In this document: one piece after another, positions 46,297 to 57,720 of the stretch | How positions within the stretch are numbered: position 1 is the first letter of the stretch | How the letters are laid out: each line of letters starts with the position of its first letter | DNA from: Panulirus ornatus | Taxonomy: Eukaryota; Arthropoda; Malacostraca; Decapoda; Palinuridae | Direction: 5' to 3' | Length of the DNA stretch: 64,000 nucleotides | Assembly: GCF_036320965.1 (NCBI RefSeq) | Contig: NC_092251.1 | Span: forward strand, 6,502,501-6,566,500 | Notes under the pieces: model-generated | Told to the model about the DNA's origin: nothing | Seen by the model: the letters and a program-made list of their open reading frames with translations, nothing else | Databases searched by the model: none | Translations under genes and position numbers: made by a program

Positions 46297-47463
46297 TCAA
46301 CCCCTGTATACCACATCGCTCCAATTCCCTCTATTCCTTGCCCTCCTTTCACCCTCCTGCATGTTCAGGCCCCGATCACACAAAATCCTTTTCACTCCAT
46401 CTTTCCACCTCCAATTTGGTCTCCCTCTTCTCCTCGTTCCCTCCACCTCCGACACATATATCCTCTTGGTCAATCTTTCCTCACTCATTCTCTCCATGTG
46501 CCCAAACCATTTCAAAACACCCTCTTCTGCTCTCTCAACCACGCTCTTTTTATTTCCACACATCTCTCTTACCCTTACGTTACTTACTCGATCAAACCAC
46601 CTCACACCACACATTGTCCTCAAACATCTCATTTCCAGCACATCCATCCTCCTGCGCACAACTCTATCCATAGCCCACGCCTCGCAACCATACAACATTG
46701 TTGGAACTACTATTCCTTCAAACATACCCATTTTTGCTTTCCGGGATAATGTTCTCGACTTCCACACATTTTTCAAGGCTCCCAAAATTTCCGCCCCCTC
46801 CCCCACCCTATGATCCACTTCCGCTTCCATGGTTCCATCCGCTGACAGATCCACTCCCAGATATCTAAAACACTTCACTTCCTCCAGTTTTTCTCCATTC
46901 AAACTCACCTCCCAATTGACTTGACCCTCCACCCTACTGTACCTAATAACCTTGCTCTTATTCACATTTACTCTTAACTTTCTTCTTCCACACACTTTAC
47001 CAAACTCCGTCACCAGCTTCTGCAGTTTCTCACATGAATCCGCCACCAGCGCTGTATCATCAGCGAACAACAACTGACTCACTTCCCAAGCTCTCTCATC
47101 CCCAACAGACTTCATACTTGCCCCTCTTTCCAAGACTCTTGCATTTACCTCCCTAACAACCCCATCCATAAACAAATTAAACAACCATGGAGACATCACA
47201 CACCCCTGCCGCAAACCTACATTCACTGAGAACCAATCACTTTCCTCTCTTCCTACACGTACACATGCCTTACATCCTCGATAAAAACTTTTCACTGCTT
47301 CTAACAACTTGCCTCCCACACCATATATTCTTAATACCTTCCACAGAGCATCTCTATCAACTCTATCATATGCCTTCTCCAGATCCATAAATGCTACATA
47401 CAAATCCATTTGCTTTTCTAAGTATTTCTCACATACATTCTTCAAAGCAAACACCTGATCCAC
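46297..47463 (-). CDS. LINE RT C-terminal part, 388-codon open frame
   Basis: Open from [18 protein letters not shown] to the natural stop after VVYRG. It keeps [34 protein letters not shown] and the whole thumb/C-terminus. The N-terminal fingers lie inverted on the other strand. Against the 629-codon copy only scattered residues differ (for example GVDLSADGT for GVDLAADGT), so the insertion is young. Confidence 0.88.
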   Translation of the reverse strand: MDQVFALKNVCEKYLEKQMDLYVAFMDLEKAYDRVDRDALWKVLRIYGVGGKLLEAVKSFYRGCKACVRVGREESDWFSVNVGLRQGCVMSPWLFNLFMDGVVREVNARVLERGASMKSVGDERAWEVSQLLFADDTALVADSCEKLQKLVTEFGKVCGRRKLRVNVNKSKVIRYSRVEGQVNWEVSLNGEKLEEVKCFRYLGVDLSADGTMEAEVDHRVGEGAEILGALKNVWKSRTLSRKAKMGMFEGIVVPTMLYGCEAWAMDRVVRRRMDVLEMRCLRTMCGVRWFDRVSNVRVREMCGNKKSVVERAEEGVLKWFGHMERMSEERLTKRIYVSEVEGTRRRGRPNWRWKDGVKRILCDRGLNMQEGERRARNRGNWSDVVYRG

Positions 47464-47520
47464 AGGGCAAATGAGAGTTGGGGTGAGAGACTATCAGTAA
47501 ATTTTAGGGAGAATAAAAAG

Positions 47521-48096
47521 ATGTTCTGGAAGGAGGTAAATAGGGTGCGTAAGACAAGGGAGCAAATGGGAACTTCAGTGAAGGGCGTAAATGGGGAGGT
47601 GATAACAAGTAGTGGTGATGTGAGAAGGAGATGGAGTGAGTATTTTGAAGGTTTGTTGAATGTGTCTGATGACAGAGTGGCAGATATAGGGTGTTTGGGT
47701 CGAGGTGGTGTGCAAAGTGAGAGGGTTAGGGAAAATGATTTGGTAAACAGAGAAGAGGTAGTAAAAGCTTTGCGGAAGATGAAAGCCGGCAAGGCAGCAG
47801 GTTTGGATGGTATTGCAGTGGAATTTATTAAAAAAGGGGGTGACTGTATTGTTGACTGGTTGGTAAGGTTATTTAATGTATGTATGACTCATGGTGAGGT
47901 GCCTGAGGATTGGCGGAATGCGTGCATAGTGCCATTGTACAAAGGCAAAGGGGATAAGAGTGAGTGCTCAAATTACAGAGGTATAAGTTTGTTGAGTATT
48001 CCTGGTAAATTATATGGGAGGGTATTGATTGAGAGGGTGAAGGCATGTACAGAGCATCAGATTGGGGAAGAGCAGTGTGGTTTCAGAAGTGGTAGA

Positions 48097-48098
<2 letters not shown>
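47521..48098 (+). pseudogene. Inverted LINE fragment: linker and RT fingers
   Basis: The plus strand encodes [18 protein letters not shown] through [20 protein letters not shown] to GFRSGRG, after which the frame runs into (TA)n and reads only Tyr-Ile. It has no natural start and no catalytic aspartates. Confidence 0.85.

Positions 48099-48180
<82 letters not shown>
48099..48180. repeat. (TA)n microsatellite
   Basis: About 80 nt of perfect AT repeat between the LINE 5' edge and a SINE. Confidence 0.95.
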
Positions 48181-48183
<3 letters not shown>

Positions 48184-48318
48184 CTTTTTTCTTTCATACT
48201 ATTCGCCATTTCCCGCGATAGCGAGGTAGCGTTAAGAACAGAGGACTGGGTCTTTGAGGGAATATCCTCACCTGGCCCTCTTCTCTGTTCCTTCTTTTGG
48301 AAGAAAAAAAAAAATATG
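48181..48318 (-). mobile_element. SINE, 3' half only
   Basis: On the minus strand AAGAAGGAACAGAGAAGAGG through the tail module (CGCTACCTCGCTATCGCGGG) to CATTTCCC/ATTCG complement. The 5' half is missing. Confidence 0.82.
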
Positions 48319-48327
48319 TGTGTGTGT

Positions 48328-48572
48328 ATCCCTGGGGATAGGGGATTAAGAATACTTCCCACGTATTCCCTGCGTATCGTAGAAGGCGACTAAAAGGGGA
48401 GGGAGCGGGGGGGGCTGGAAATCCTCCCCCTCTCGTTTTTTTTTAATTTTCCAAAAGAAGGAACAGAGTGGGGCCAGGTGAGGATATTCCAAAAAAGGCC
48501 CAGTCCTCTGTTCTTAACACTACCTCGCTAACACGGGAAATGGCGAATAGTTTCAAAGAAAAAGAAAGAAAT
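48328..48572 (+). mobile_element. SINE copy
   Basis: ATCCCTGGGGATAGGGGATT at the 5' end, then GGCGACTAAAAGGGGAGGGA, CACTACCTCGCTAACACGGG and GCGAATAGTTTC followed by an AAAG-type tail. It lies back to back with the preceding inverted SINE half. Confidence 0.85.
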
Positions 48573-48670
48573 ATATATGTGTGTGTGTGTGAGTGTGTGT
48601 GGATGGCCATTCTTCATCTGTTTCCTGGCGCTACTTCCCTGGCATGGGAAAAAGTGATTATGTATAATAA
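48573..48670 (+). mobile_element. LINE tail fragment
   Basis: GTGTGGATGGCCATTCTTCA, CTGTTTCCTGGCGCTACTTC and GATTATGTATAATAAAAAAT, the terminal LINE module in diverged form. Confidence 0.6.
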
Positions 48671-49640
48671 AAAATAAATAATATAGTACTGTACTTAAAA
48701 TGAAGACTGTAATCTTCAAACTTAAGTACATTTAAACATTCCAAATAATTCAGAAAAAATTAATATGATGAGGCATCTTGAACAAGTCTAAAGAACTCAA
48801 AAATCCTTGAAACTATTAAAAATTTATACTTCAAACCCTAAGCTAACCACATAAAGGAAAAACGAAGTGCATCATTTGTTAGGTCTTGTGTAACGAGAGA
48901 AAAGATAAAGTCCTAAGAAAACGAATGGTTCAACAGAACTCTTACTCTCAGTGTGATACTGTAAGGATATTAATCCTAATCCCAAGCATTTATACACATA
49001 ACAAAAAGGATGAGACATCCACTGGCAATCAGCTGAGCGAGTCATTGCTTATTTGTGAAGTTTAAGACAGCCACTATATGAAGGCAGCACATTAAGAGAA
49101 CACTGGTACAATCTCCTGGTTGGGGGATTAGGTTGACAAACTGATCCAGATGTATAGACTGTTTTTGACAGCAGTACATTATTTTTATATGTCACAGAGG
49201 AAAAAATCTGCGTATTCGATTTGTTGTAAACTGCATCCATAAGAAAGTCAAAACGTCTGAATAACACAAAAAAAGTGATAACAATGGGGTAGGGGACTTG
49301 GATTAATGGCCTCATGGACTTTCCAAAAATCTTCAAACAGTTACTCTTAATGATCACGTTACAAGATTTATGAAATTCAGACTGAGAAAATTTAAAGTGA
49401 AGATGGTCCACAGTAAAGTAAAGCCAGGCTATGACTATCATTTCACAGGGAGAAAATCTTGAAGTTACACTGTGAATGGAAAGTCACCTTTGGCCAAGGA
49501 GTACAGTATCATCTGTGGTCGACAAAAGAGATTACAGTCTTGTCAAAGAACTTTTTGCTTCAAAGAGGTCCATCCTGTTACTGCTACTGAGTGTAGCACA
49601 GCCTTGAAGCTCAATATATATTATTTTTTTTTATTTTTTA
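48671..49640. other. Unique sequence; one unsupported 130-codon frame
   Basis: A minus-strand open frame at 49049-49441 has 130 codons with no recognised motif. It sits in AT-rich sequence and has no visible splice context or homologous landmark, so it is more likely chance than a gene. Unlike its neighbours this stretch appears only once in the window. Confidence 0.4.
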
Positions 49641-49903
49641 TTATACTTTGTCGCTGTCTCCCGCGTTATTTTTTTTTTTCATACGATTCGCCATTTCCCG
49701 CGTTTGCGAGGTAGCGTTAAGAACAGAGGACAGGGCCTTAGAGGGAAAATCCTCACCTGGCCCCCTTCTCTGTTCCTTCTTTTGGAAAATTAAAAAAAAA
49801 AAAACGAGAGGGGAGGATTTCCAGCCACCCGCTCCCTCCCCTTTTAGTCGCCTTCTACGACACGCAGGGAATACATGGGAAGTATTCTTTCTCCCCTATC
49901 CCC

Positions 49904-49910
<7 letters not shown>
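49641..49910 (-). mobile_element. SINE copy inserted next to a LINE tip
   Basis: 49641-49667 is a 27-nt LINE tail tip (TTTGTCGCTGTCTCCCGCG). It is followed by a full SINE on the minus strand from CATACGATTCGCCATTTCCC to CTATCCCCAGGGAT. Confidence 0.85.

Positions 49911-49951
<41 letters not shown>
49908..49951. repeat. (TA)n microsatellite
   Basis: About 42 nt of TA repeat between the SINE 5' end and a LINE tail. Confidence 0.93.
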
Positions 49952-49955
<4 letters not shown>

Positions 49956-49958
49956 TAT

Positions 49959-50574
49959 TTTGCTTTGTCGCTGTCTCCTGCATTAGCGAGGTAGCGCAAG
50001 GAAACAGACAAAAGAATGGCCCAACCCACCCACATACACATGTATATACATACACGTCCACACACACAAATATACATACCTATACATCTCAATGTATACA
50101 TATATATACACACACAGACATATACATATATACACATGTACATAATTCATACTGTCTGCCCTTATTCATTCCCATCGCCACCCCGCCACACATGAAATAA
50201 CAACCCCCTCCCCCCCGCATGTGCACGAGGTAGCGCTAGGAAAAGACAACAAAGGCCACATTCGTTCACATTCATGGTTTACCATGGTTTACCCCAGACG
50301 CTTCAAATGCCCTGGTTCAATCCATTGACAGCATGTCGACCCCGGTATACCACATTGTTCTAATTCACTCTATTCCTTACACGCCTTTCACCTTCCTGCA
50401 TGTTCAGGCCCGATCACTCAAAATCTTTTTCACTCCATCCTTCCACCTCCAATTAGGTCTCCCACTTCTCATTCCCTCCACCTCTGACACATATATCCTC
50501 TTGGTCAATCTTTCCTCACTCATTCTCTCCATGTGCCCAAACCATTTCAAAACACCCTCTTCTGCTCTCTCAAC

Positions 50575-50575
<1 letters not shown>
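49959..50575 (-). mobile_element. LINE 3' end, long 3' UTR form
   Basis: Tail module at 49963-50010, then the TATA/CACA body, GAGGTAGCGCTAGGAAAAGA and C-terminal coding sequence from about 50345 to 50575. An internal part of the UTR is replaced by a short duplication, CATGGTTTACCATGGTTTAC, near 50273-50292. Confidence 0.82.
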
Positions 50576-50616
<41 letters not shown>

Positions 50617-50653
50617 ATATATATATATATTTTTTTTTTCTTTTTTTTTTTTA
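50576..50653. repeat. (CA)n(TA)n plus T-run
   Basis: Same composite as at 46043-46111, with slightly different TA lengths and a TAAT interruption. It is part of the duplicated block. Confidence 0.92.
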
Positions 50654-52470
50654 TACTTTGTCGCTGTCTCCCGCGTTTGCGAGGTAGCGCAAGGAAACAG
50701 ACGAAAGAAATGGCCCAACCCCCCCATACACATGTACATACACACGTCCACACACGCAAATATACATACCTACACAGCTTTCCTTGGTTTACCCCGGACG
50801 CTTCACATGCCTTGATTCAATCCACTGACAGCACATCAACCCCTGTATACCACATCGCTCCAATTCCCTCTATTCCTTGCCCTCCTTTCACCCTCCTGCA
50901 TGTTCAGGCCCGATCACTCAAAATCTTTTTCACTCCATCTTTCCACCTCCAATTTGGTCTCCCTCTTCTCCTCGTTCCCTCCACCTCCGACACATATATC
51001 CTCTTGGTCAATCTTTCCTCACTCATTCTCTCCATGTGCCCAAACCATTTCAAAACACCCTCTTCTGCTCTCTCAACCACGCTCTTTTTATTTCCACACA
51101 TCTCTCTTACCCTTACGTTACTTACTCGATCAAACCACCTCACACCACACATTGTCCTCAAACATCTCATTTCCAGCACATCCATCCTCCTGCGCACAAC
51201 TCTATCCATAGCCCACGCCTCGCAACCATACAACATTGTTGGAACTACTATTCCTTCAAACATACCCATTTTTGCTTTCCGGGATAATGTTCTCGACTTC
51301 CACACATTTTTCAAGGCTCCCAAAATTTCCGCCCCCTCCCCCACCCTATGATCCACTTCCGCTTCCATGGTTCCATCCGCTGACAGATCCACTCCCAGAT
51401 ATCTAAAACACTTCACTTCCTCCAGTTTTTCTCCATTCAAACTCACCTCCCAATTGACTTGACCCTCCACCCTACTGTACCTAATAACCTTGCTCTTATT
51501 CACATTTACTCTTAACTTTCTTCTTCCACACACTTTACCAAACTCCGTCACCAGCTTCTGCAGTTTCTCACATGAATCCGCCACCAGCGCTGTATCATCA
51601 GCGAACAACAACTGACTCACTTCCCAAGCTCTCTCATCCCCAACAGACTTCATACTTGCCCCTCTTTCCAAGACTCTTGCATTTACCTCCCTAACAACCC
51701 CATCCATAAACAAATTAAACAACCATGGAGACATCACACACCCCTGCCGCAAACCTACATTCACTGAGAACCAATCACTTTCCTCTCTTCCTACACGTAC
51801 ACATGCCTTACATCCTCGATAAAAACTTTTCACTGCTTCTAACAACTTGCCTCCCACACCATATATTCTTAATACCTTCCACAGAGCATCTCTATCAACT
51901 CTATCATATGCCTTCTCCAGATCCATAAATGCTACATACAAATCCATTTGCTTTTCTAAGTATTTCTCACATACATTCTTCAAAGCAAACACCTGATCCA
52001 CAGGGCAAATGAGAGTTGGGGTGAGAGACTATCAGTAAATTTTAGGGAGAATAAAAAGATGTTCTGGAAGGAGGTAAATAGGGTGCGTAAGACAAGGGAG
52101 CAAATGGGAACTTCAGTGAAGGGCGTAAATGGGGAGGTGATAACAAGTAGTGTGATGTGAGAAGGAGATGGAGTGAGTATTTTGAAGGTTTGTTGAATGT
52201 GTCTGATGACAGAGTGGCAGATATAGGGTGTTTGGGTCGAGGTGGTGTGCAAAGTGAGAGGGTTAGGGAAAATGATTTGGTAAACAGAGAAGAGGTAGTA
52301 AAAGCTTTGCGGAAGATGAAAGCCGGCAAGGCAGCAGGTTTGGATGGTATTGCAGTGGAATTTATTAAAAAAGGGGGTGACTGTATTGTTGACTGGTTGG
52401 TAAGGTTATTTAATGTATGTATGACTCATGGTGAGGTGCCTGAGGATTGGCGGAATGCGTGCATAGTGCC
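50654..52470 (-). mobile_element. LINE copy with 5' inversion (second duplicate, cut short)
   Basis: Nearly identical to 46112-47933, including the same inversion junction (ACACCTGATCCACA then GGGCAAATGAGAG) at 52001. A one-base loss near 52152 breaks the inverted frame. The copy stops abruptly at 52470 in GTGCATAGTGCC, where low-quality-looking sequence begins. Confidence 0.88.
50904..52001 (-). CDS. LINE RT C-terminal part, duplicate of 46297-47463
   Basis: 365 open codons, the same protein as the first duplicate up to the last ~23 residues. There a base change and loss around 50907-50918 (GGCCCGATCACTC) alters the end to KKILSDRA. RT aspartates are intact. Confidence 0.82.
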   Translation of the reverse strand: MDQVFALKNVCEKYLEKQMDLYVAFMDLEKAYDRVDRDALWKVLRIYGVGGKLLEAVKSFYRGCKACVRVGREESDWFSVNVGLRQGCVMSPWLFNLFMDGVVREVNARVLERGASMKSVGDERAWEVSQLLFADDTALVADSCEKLQKLVTEFGKVCGRRKLRVNVNKSKVIRYSRVEGQVNWEVSLNGEKLEEVKCFRYLGVDLSADGTMEAEVDHRVGEGAEILGALKNVWKSRTLSRKAKMGMFEGIVVPTMLYGCEAWAMDRVVRRRMDVLEMRCLRTMCGVRWFDRVSNVRVREMCGNKKSVVERAEEGVLKWFGHMERMSEERLTKRIYVSEVEGTRRRGRPNWRWKDGVKKILSDRA

Positions 52471-53462
<992 letters not shown>

Positions 53463-53748
53463 CCACCACGCACAGGTAGGGCCCCGCCCTTGAACTCAAA
53501 AAAAATATATTAAATTTTTTTTTTTTTTTTTTCATACGATTCGCCATTTCCCGCGTTTGCGAGGTGCGTTGAAAAGAGGACGGGCCTTTTGGGAAAATCC
53601 CACCTGGCCCCCTTCTCTTTCCTTTTTTTGGAAAATTAAAAAAAAAAAACGAGAGGGGAGGATTTCCAGCCACCCGCTCCCTCCCCTTTTAGTCGCCTTC
53701 TACGACACGCAGGGAATACATGGGAAGTATTCTTTCTCCCCTATCCCC

Positions 53749-53754
<6 letters not shown>
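53463..53754 (-). mobile_element. SINE copy, duplicate of 49669-49910 with errors
   Basis: After about 65 nt of corrupted sequence the SINE reads on the minus strand. Its first 110 nt carry many single-base losses relative to the earlier copy (GAGGTGCGTTGAAAAGAGGA versus GAGGTAGCGTTAAGAACAGA). Beyond that it is identical to the earlier copy. Confidence 0.82.

Positions 53755-53790
<36 letters not shown>
53754..53790. repeat. (TA)n microsatellite
   Basis: A TA tract equivalent to that at 49908-49951 but shorter. Confidence 0.92.
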
Positions 53791-53794
<4 letters not shown>

Positions 53795-53797
53795 TAT

Positions 53798-54519
53798 TTT
53801 GCTTTGTCGCTGTCTCCTGCATTAGCGAGGTAGCGCAAGGAAACAGACAAAAGAATGGCCCAACCCACCCACATACACATGTATATACATACACGTCCAC
53901 ACACACAAATATACATACCTATACATCTCAATGTATACATATATATACACACACAGACATATACATATATACACATGTACATAATTCATACTGTCTGCCC
54001 TTATTCATTCCCATCGCCACCCCGCCACACATGAAATAACAACCCCCTCCCCCCCGCATGTGCACGAGGTAGCGCTAGGAAAAGACAACAAAGGCCACAT
54101 TCGTTCACATTCATGGTTTACCATGGTTTACCCCAGACGCTTCACATACCCTGGTTCAATCCATTGACAGCATGTCGACCCCGGTATACCACATTGTTCT
54201 AATTCACTCTATTCCTTGCACAGCTTTCACCCTCCTGTATGTTCAGGCCCTGATCACTCAAAATCTTTTTCACTCCATCCTTCCACCTCCAAGTTGATCC
54301 CGCTTCTCCTTCTTCCCTCCACCTCTGACACATACATCCTCTTTGTCAATCTTTCCTCACTCATTTTCTCCATGTGTTCAAACCATTTCAACACACCCTT
54401 TTGTACTCTCTCAACCACACTCTTTTTATTACAACATATCTCTCTTCCCCTTTCATTACTTACTCGAATCAAACCACCTCACACAACATATTGTCCTTAA
54501 GCATTTCATTTCCAACAGA
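53798..54519 (-). mobile_element. LINE 3' end, long 3' UTR form
   Basis: 53798 to about 54215 duplicates 49959-50370, including the CATGGTTTACCATGG duplication. From 54216 to 54519 it continues into an older, frameshifted C-terminal coding segment and not into the sequence that follows the first copy. Confidence 0.82.
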
Positions 54520-56644
54520 TAAGAAAAATACTTCTAAAGCAACTGAGTAGTTAATGAATGGAGTAAGTTAGGTTAGGTAGCAATTAATGTAGAAAGCATT
54601 AAAAGATAAAAACACAATTGTATGATAGAAAAGGAGTTTAAGAGATGTCATGTAAAATTGCCTCCTTATATGCACATGAGCAACCACATACATAACTTTA
54701 CATTTTTGAAGACGACCCAAAGAGCATAAAAACTCAAAAGGGGGCAATTTCCCTCCCTGTCCCTCCTTAAAAGAAAATGCTGTCTACTGACTGTAATTCA
54801 TAATCTTAAGAAATGCAGACTGCTATTTTATATAAATAAAAAATCCTATTAATCCAATAACAATCATGGTTTACAAAATGGACATCAAACAATTCATGCA
54901 AAACATTCCCATTTGGCTACTCCTTACACATGTGGTCCAAATACTAATTCACTTACAGCAGCAAACTCATGCACAGTTTAATTGGAATACAAATTAAAAC
55001 CTGAAAAAACTAAGGTGATTCTCTTTCCCCACAAAAAATCCTTAAGAGTGAGTCATGTACTGTCCAGGACATCTCTATTATACTTATGGGGAAAAGCTCA
55101 CATTTATTGGTGGAAAAGTAAAACCAGAACAATCACCTATGTAGCATGGAAGTGATAACTAATGCATCTTTGGCTATCATAAAATCCACAATCCTGTCTG
55201 CTTCCTTGAACTCAAATTGAATAAATTTTACATGAAAAAGATACCTGCTGTCATGAAATTGTATTGATGTCCACTTGTAAATGACACTATGGTACCTGAG
55301 GAAGCAACAATAATCAATGCCACATTTTGTAAACAAACATTTAACCCTAGTTCTGAAATTGTATTGGGGTAATTCAAATACATAAGAAATGAAGAATTAA
55401 ATGGTATATCAGAGAACAAAACACAGAAGCAATGTCATGTTATCTTTAGGATAAAGCAAGTGCCAGTCACTTATTGTGATGATCTATGACTAACCATACA
55501 ATCACAAAGAGAATAAAGGGAAGTATGCTCCATAAGACATTAAACTTCTTTTCTTGTTTAACTGCAGGGAAAATCTAAGCTGCAAACTTGGGAAAACCTA
55601 AAAAGTATGTTTATAGGCTGGATCATCAGAAAAGCAAAAGAAAAACAAGAACATGTAATGTAACCATCCAAATTTCCAAATATTCTAAATAGTTGCACAG
55701 CCAAAATCATTATGTCCAAAACCAGTGACTGTGGAGGTTAAGCAAAAGCTTCCTACAACAAATTTCCGTGACTTTGATTATCAGTAAAAAAAAATAATCA
55801 ATAAAAATTTCCAAGGACTCCGTAATTAGTAAACAAATCCTTTGAATTTATGATTATCTTTTCTCTTTTATCAACCAAAAACAACATATATCCACACTCT
55901 ATGGAAATAAAAGAGCGCTAAAATGAGAAACGCTGAAGAAACGCTAGACTGATTTATGCCAGCACCTTGTGTTCGTCCTTTATATTCATGCTAGAACCTA
56001 AAGATGACTTAGGTGGAGTAAAATCACAAACAAACTCCACATTATATCCAAATCCATATTCAAAAAACAAAGTCCTTATGAATTATCTTAAGAGTTCCTT
56101 ATAACTTGTGCAGAATTAAGTTCATCTACAAGATTTTTTTCACAGAATAACATGTTCTGTAAGCTAACCAACATAATTATTCAGCACAACACTGTATTTT
56201 TCTATAAGTGCTTTGTATCATGTCCTTAATGCACACTGATAATGCCTCTTTCTATAATGCCAGTGAAATAGCATGTGTTGTATTATGTCATAAGCATGTG
56301 CATGTGTTGTAACAAAGAATGTGTATTGGACAAAGACATAACTCGCAGGCTTGATCTCTCAGTCTGAACTCAAGAAATATGCGGTTACCACCAAACAATG
56401 TATATATTCTACTGAAGTTATACAATTAAATTTTTTGCACTTGATGCTGACCAAGAAAGAAAACTGCAACCATCATACCTTGTGAAATATAGTCTCCACC
56501 GACATAAATTCACAATTTGGATAACTATAATTGGCCCATCTCCCAAGCTTTAAACCAACAAAAGTAAAAACAAGAATTGTGTCCAGCAAACCTCGCTGCT
56601 TCTCATTTTCTATGTATTTCCTATTAGTGCAGTCAGTATAAGGA
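54520..56644. other. No gene recognised (2.1 kb)
   Basis: AT-rich, with only short unsupported frames and no recognised repeat. Confidence 0.5.
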
Positions 56645-57720
56645 GAGCCTTTTACACTCGAGATGCCCCATCTCGTAAACTTTCTTTGCCATCAAGTAAC
56701 CTTTTAAACCTTTGTAAATTGCCATTAATTGTCTCATTGGTTACTTTATTCCAACTATCCAACACCCTAATACTAAACCAGTACTTGATATCCTTTTTAA
56801 CTAGCTTTTTGCCCTATTATTTGTCATAGTCTCTGATTACTCTTGATGTGGCATGACTTGAAGAAATGTTCACTATTTCTCTTGAAGAACTGCTTGCTTT
56901 TCAGTTCCGTCCGAATGATTTAGAAACTTACAAGCTGTTAACCCCTCTCTCTCCTCTCCTCCATGATAGACATGTTTGTTGCACTCAACCTCTTGTTGTA
57001 GCCTAATTCTCTTCATTCAGATACCATCTTTATTACTCTTCTCTGTACCCTCTCAGTCGGATACATATGCTGTTTTAAGTGCAGTGTCCCGACTTGCAAG
57101 CCATAATCCAGTTTAGGTCTAATATATGTAGTGACTACGTTACCAAATATGTCCTTGTCCATATACTTAAATCCAGTTTAGGTCTGTGTAGCAAATAAGT
57201 TACCAAACTTGTCCATGTCCATATACTTGAATGTGATTCTTATACTCTCTAGAAGCTAGTTTGTCTCCTTCACAATACTTCTGTGTAACTCTAATTTACA
57301 GATTAATAATGTCATCCCCTAGCTTTCTTTCACAAGCAGATTCCTTTATTTCCTGCAAGGTAATAATTGCACCATGGCCTTCTTTTGCTTTGTCCCACCC
57401 TCATTATGTGCACTTACTAGGACTGAGTCTCGTCATTCATTTATCTCACTAATTTTGAAATCTGTCCATGTCCCATTATTGAAAGATGCAATCATCATCA
57501 TTCTTTATTTCTCTCATGGCCTTGAAATTGTCTTTAAACATGTTTAGAAACAGTTCTAGTCCATCAGGCAAGTCATTTATATATAAAGAGAATAGCAGTG
57601 AGCCCAAAACCGAGCCCTAAAGCATGCCAATGGTAATCCCAGCCCACTTGAGGATGCACCTCTTACCTGTAGTCTTTGCTCCCATCTAATAATGTAGTCT
57701 TCCATCCAGTGAAGGAGCCC
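56645..57720 (-). mobile_element. Decayed CR1-like LINE
   Basis: Minus-strand translation gives GSVLGSLLFSLYINDLPDGL near 57600 and LYTTYIRPKLDYGLQVG near 57120. These are followed by ERVQRRVIKMVSE and, near 56700-56800, SIRVLDSWNKVTNETINGNL then RFKRLLDG. The order is that of CR1-type RT palm to C-terminus. Stops and frameshifts are common. It is a second representative of the family seen at 3120-4060. Confidence 0.8.

Larger units (their letters stand above)
46112..48098 (-). mobile_element. LINE copy with 5' inversion (first of two duplicates)
   Basis: 46112-47463 is the 3' part on the minus strand, starting at VDQVFALKN and ending with a short 3' UTR and tail. 47466-48098 is the 5' part in plus orientation, from ANESWG through [15 protein letters not shown] to GFRSGRG. 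GFRSGRG is immediately followed by [10 protein letters not shown] in intact copies, so the inverted piece ends where the direct piece begins. A (TA)n tract lies at the outer edge of the inverted piece. Confidence 0.9.

Noticed and set aside
47521..48393. 290-codon plus-strand frame as a single protein
   Set aside because: It joins a genuine inverted LINE fragment to translated (TA)n and an antisense SINE. Only the part before 48098 is protein-derived.
49049..49441. 130-codon minus-strand frame as a new gene
   Set aside because: No recognisable domain, AT-rich context, no splice or expression support. Kept only as a note in the unique-sequence entry.
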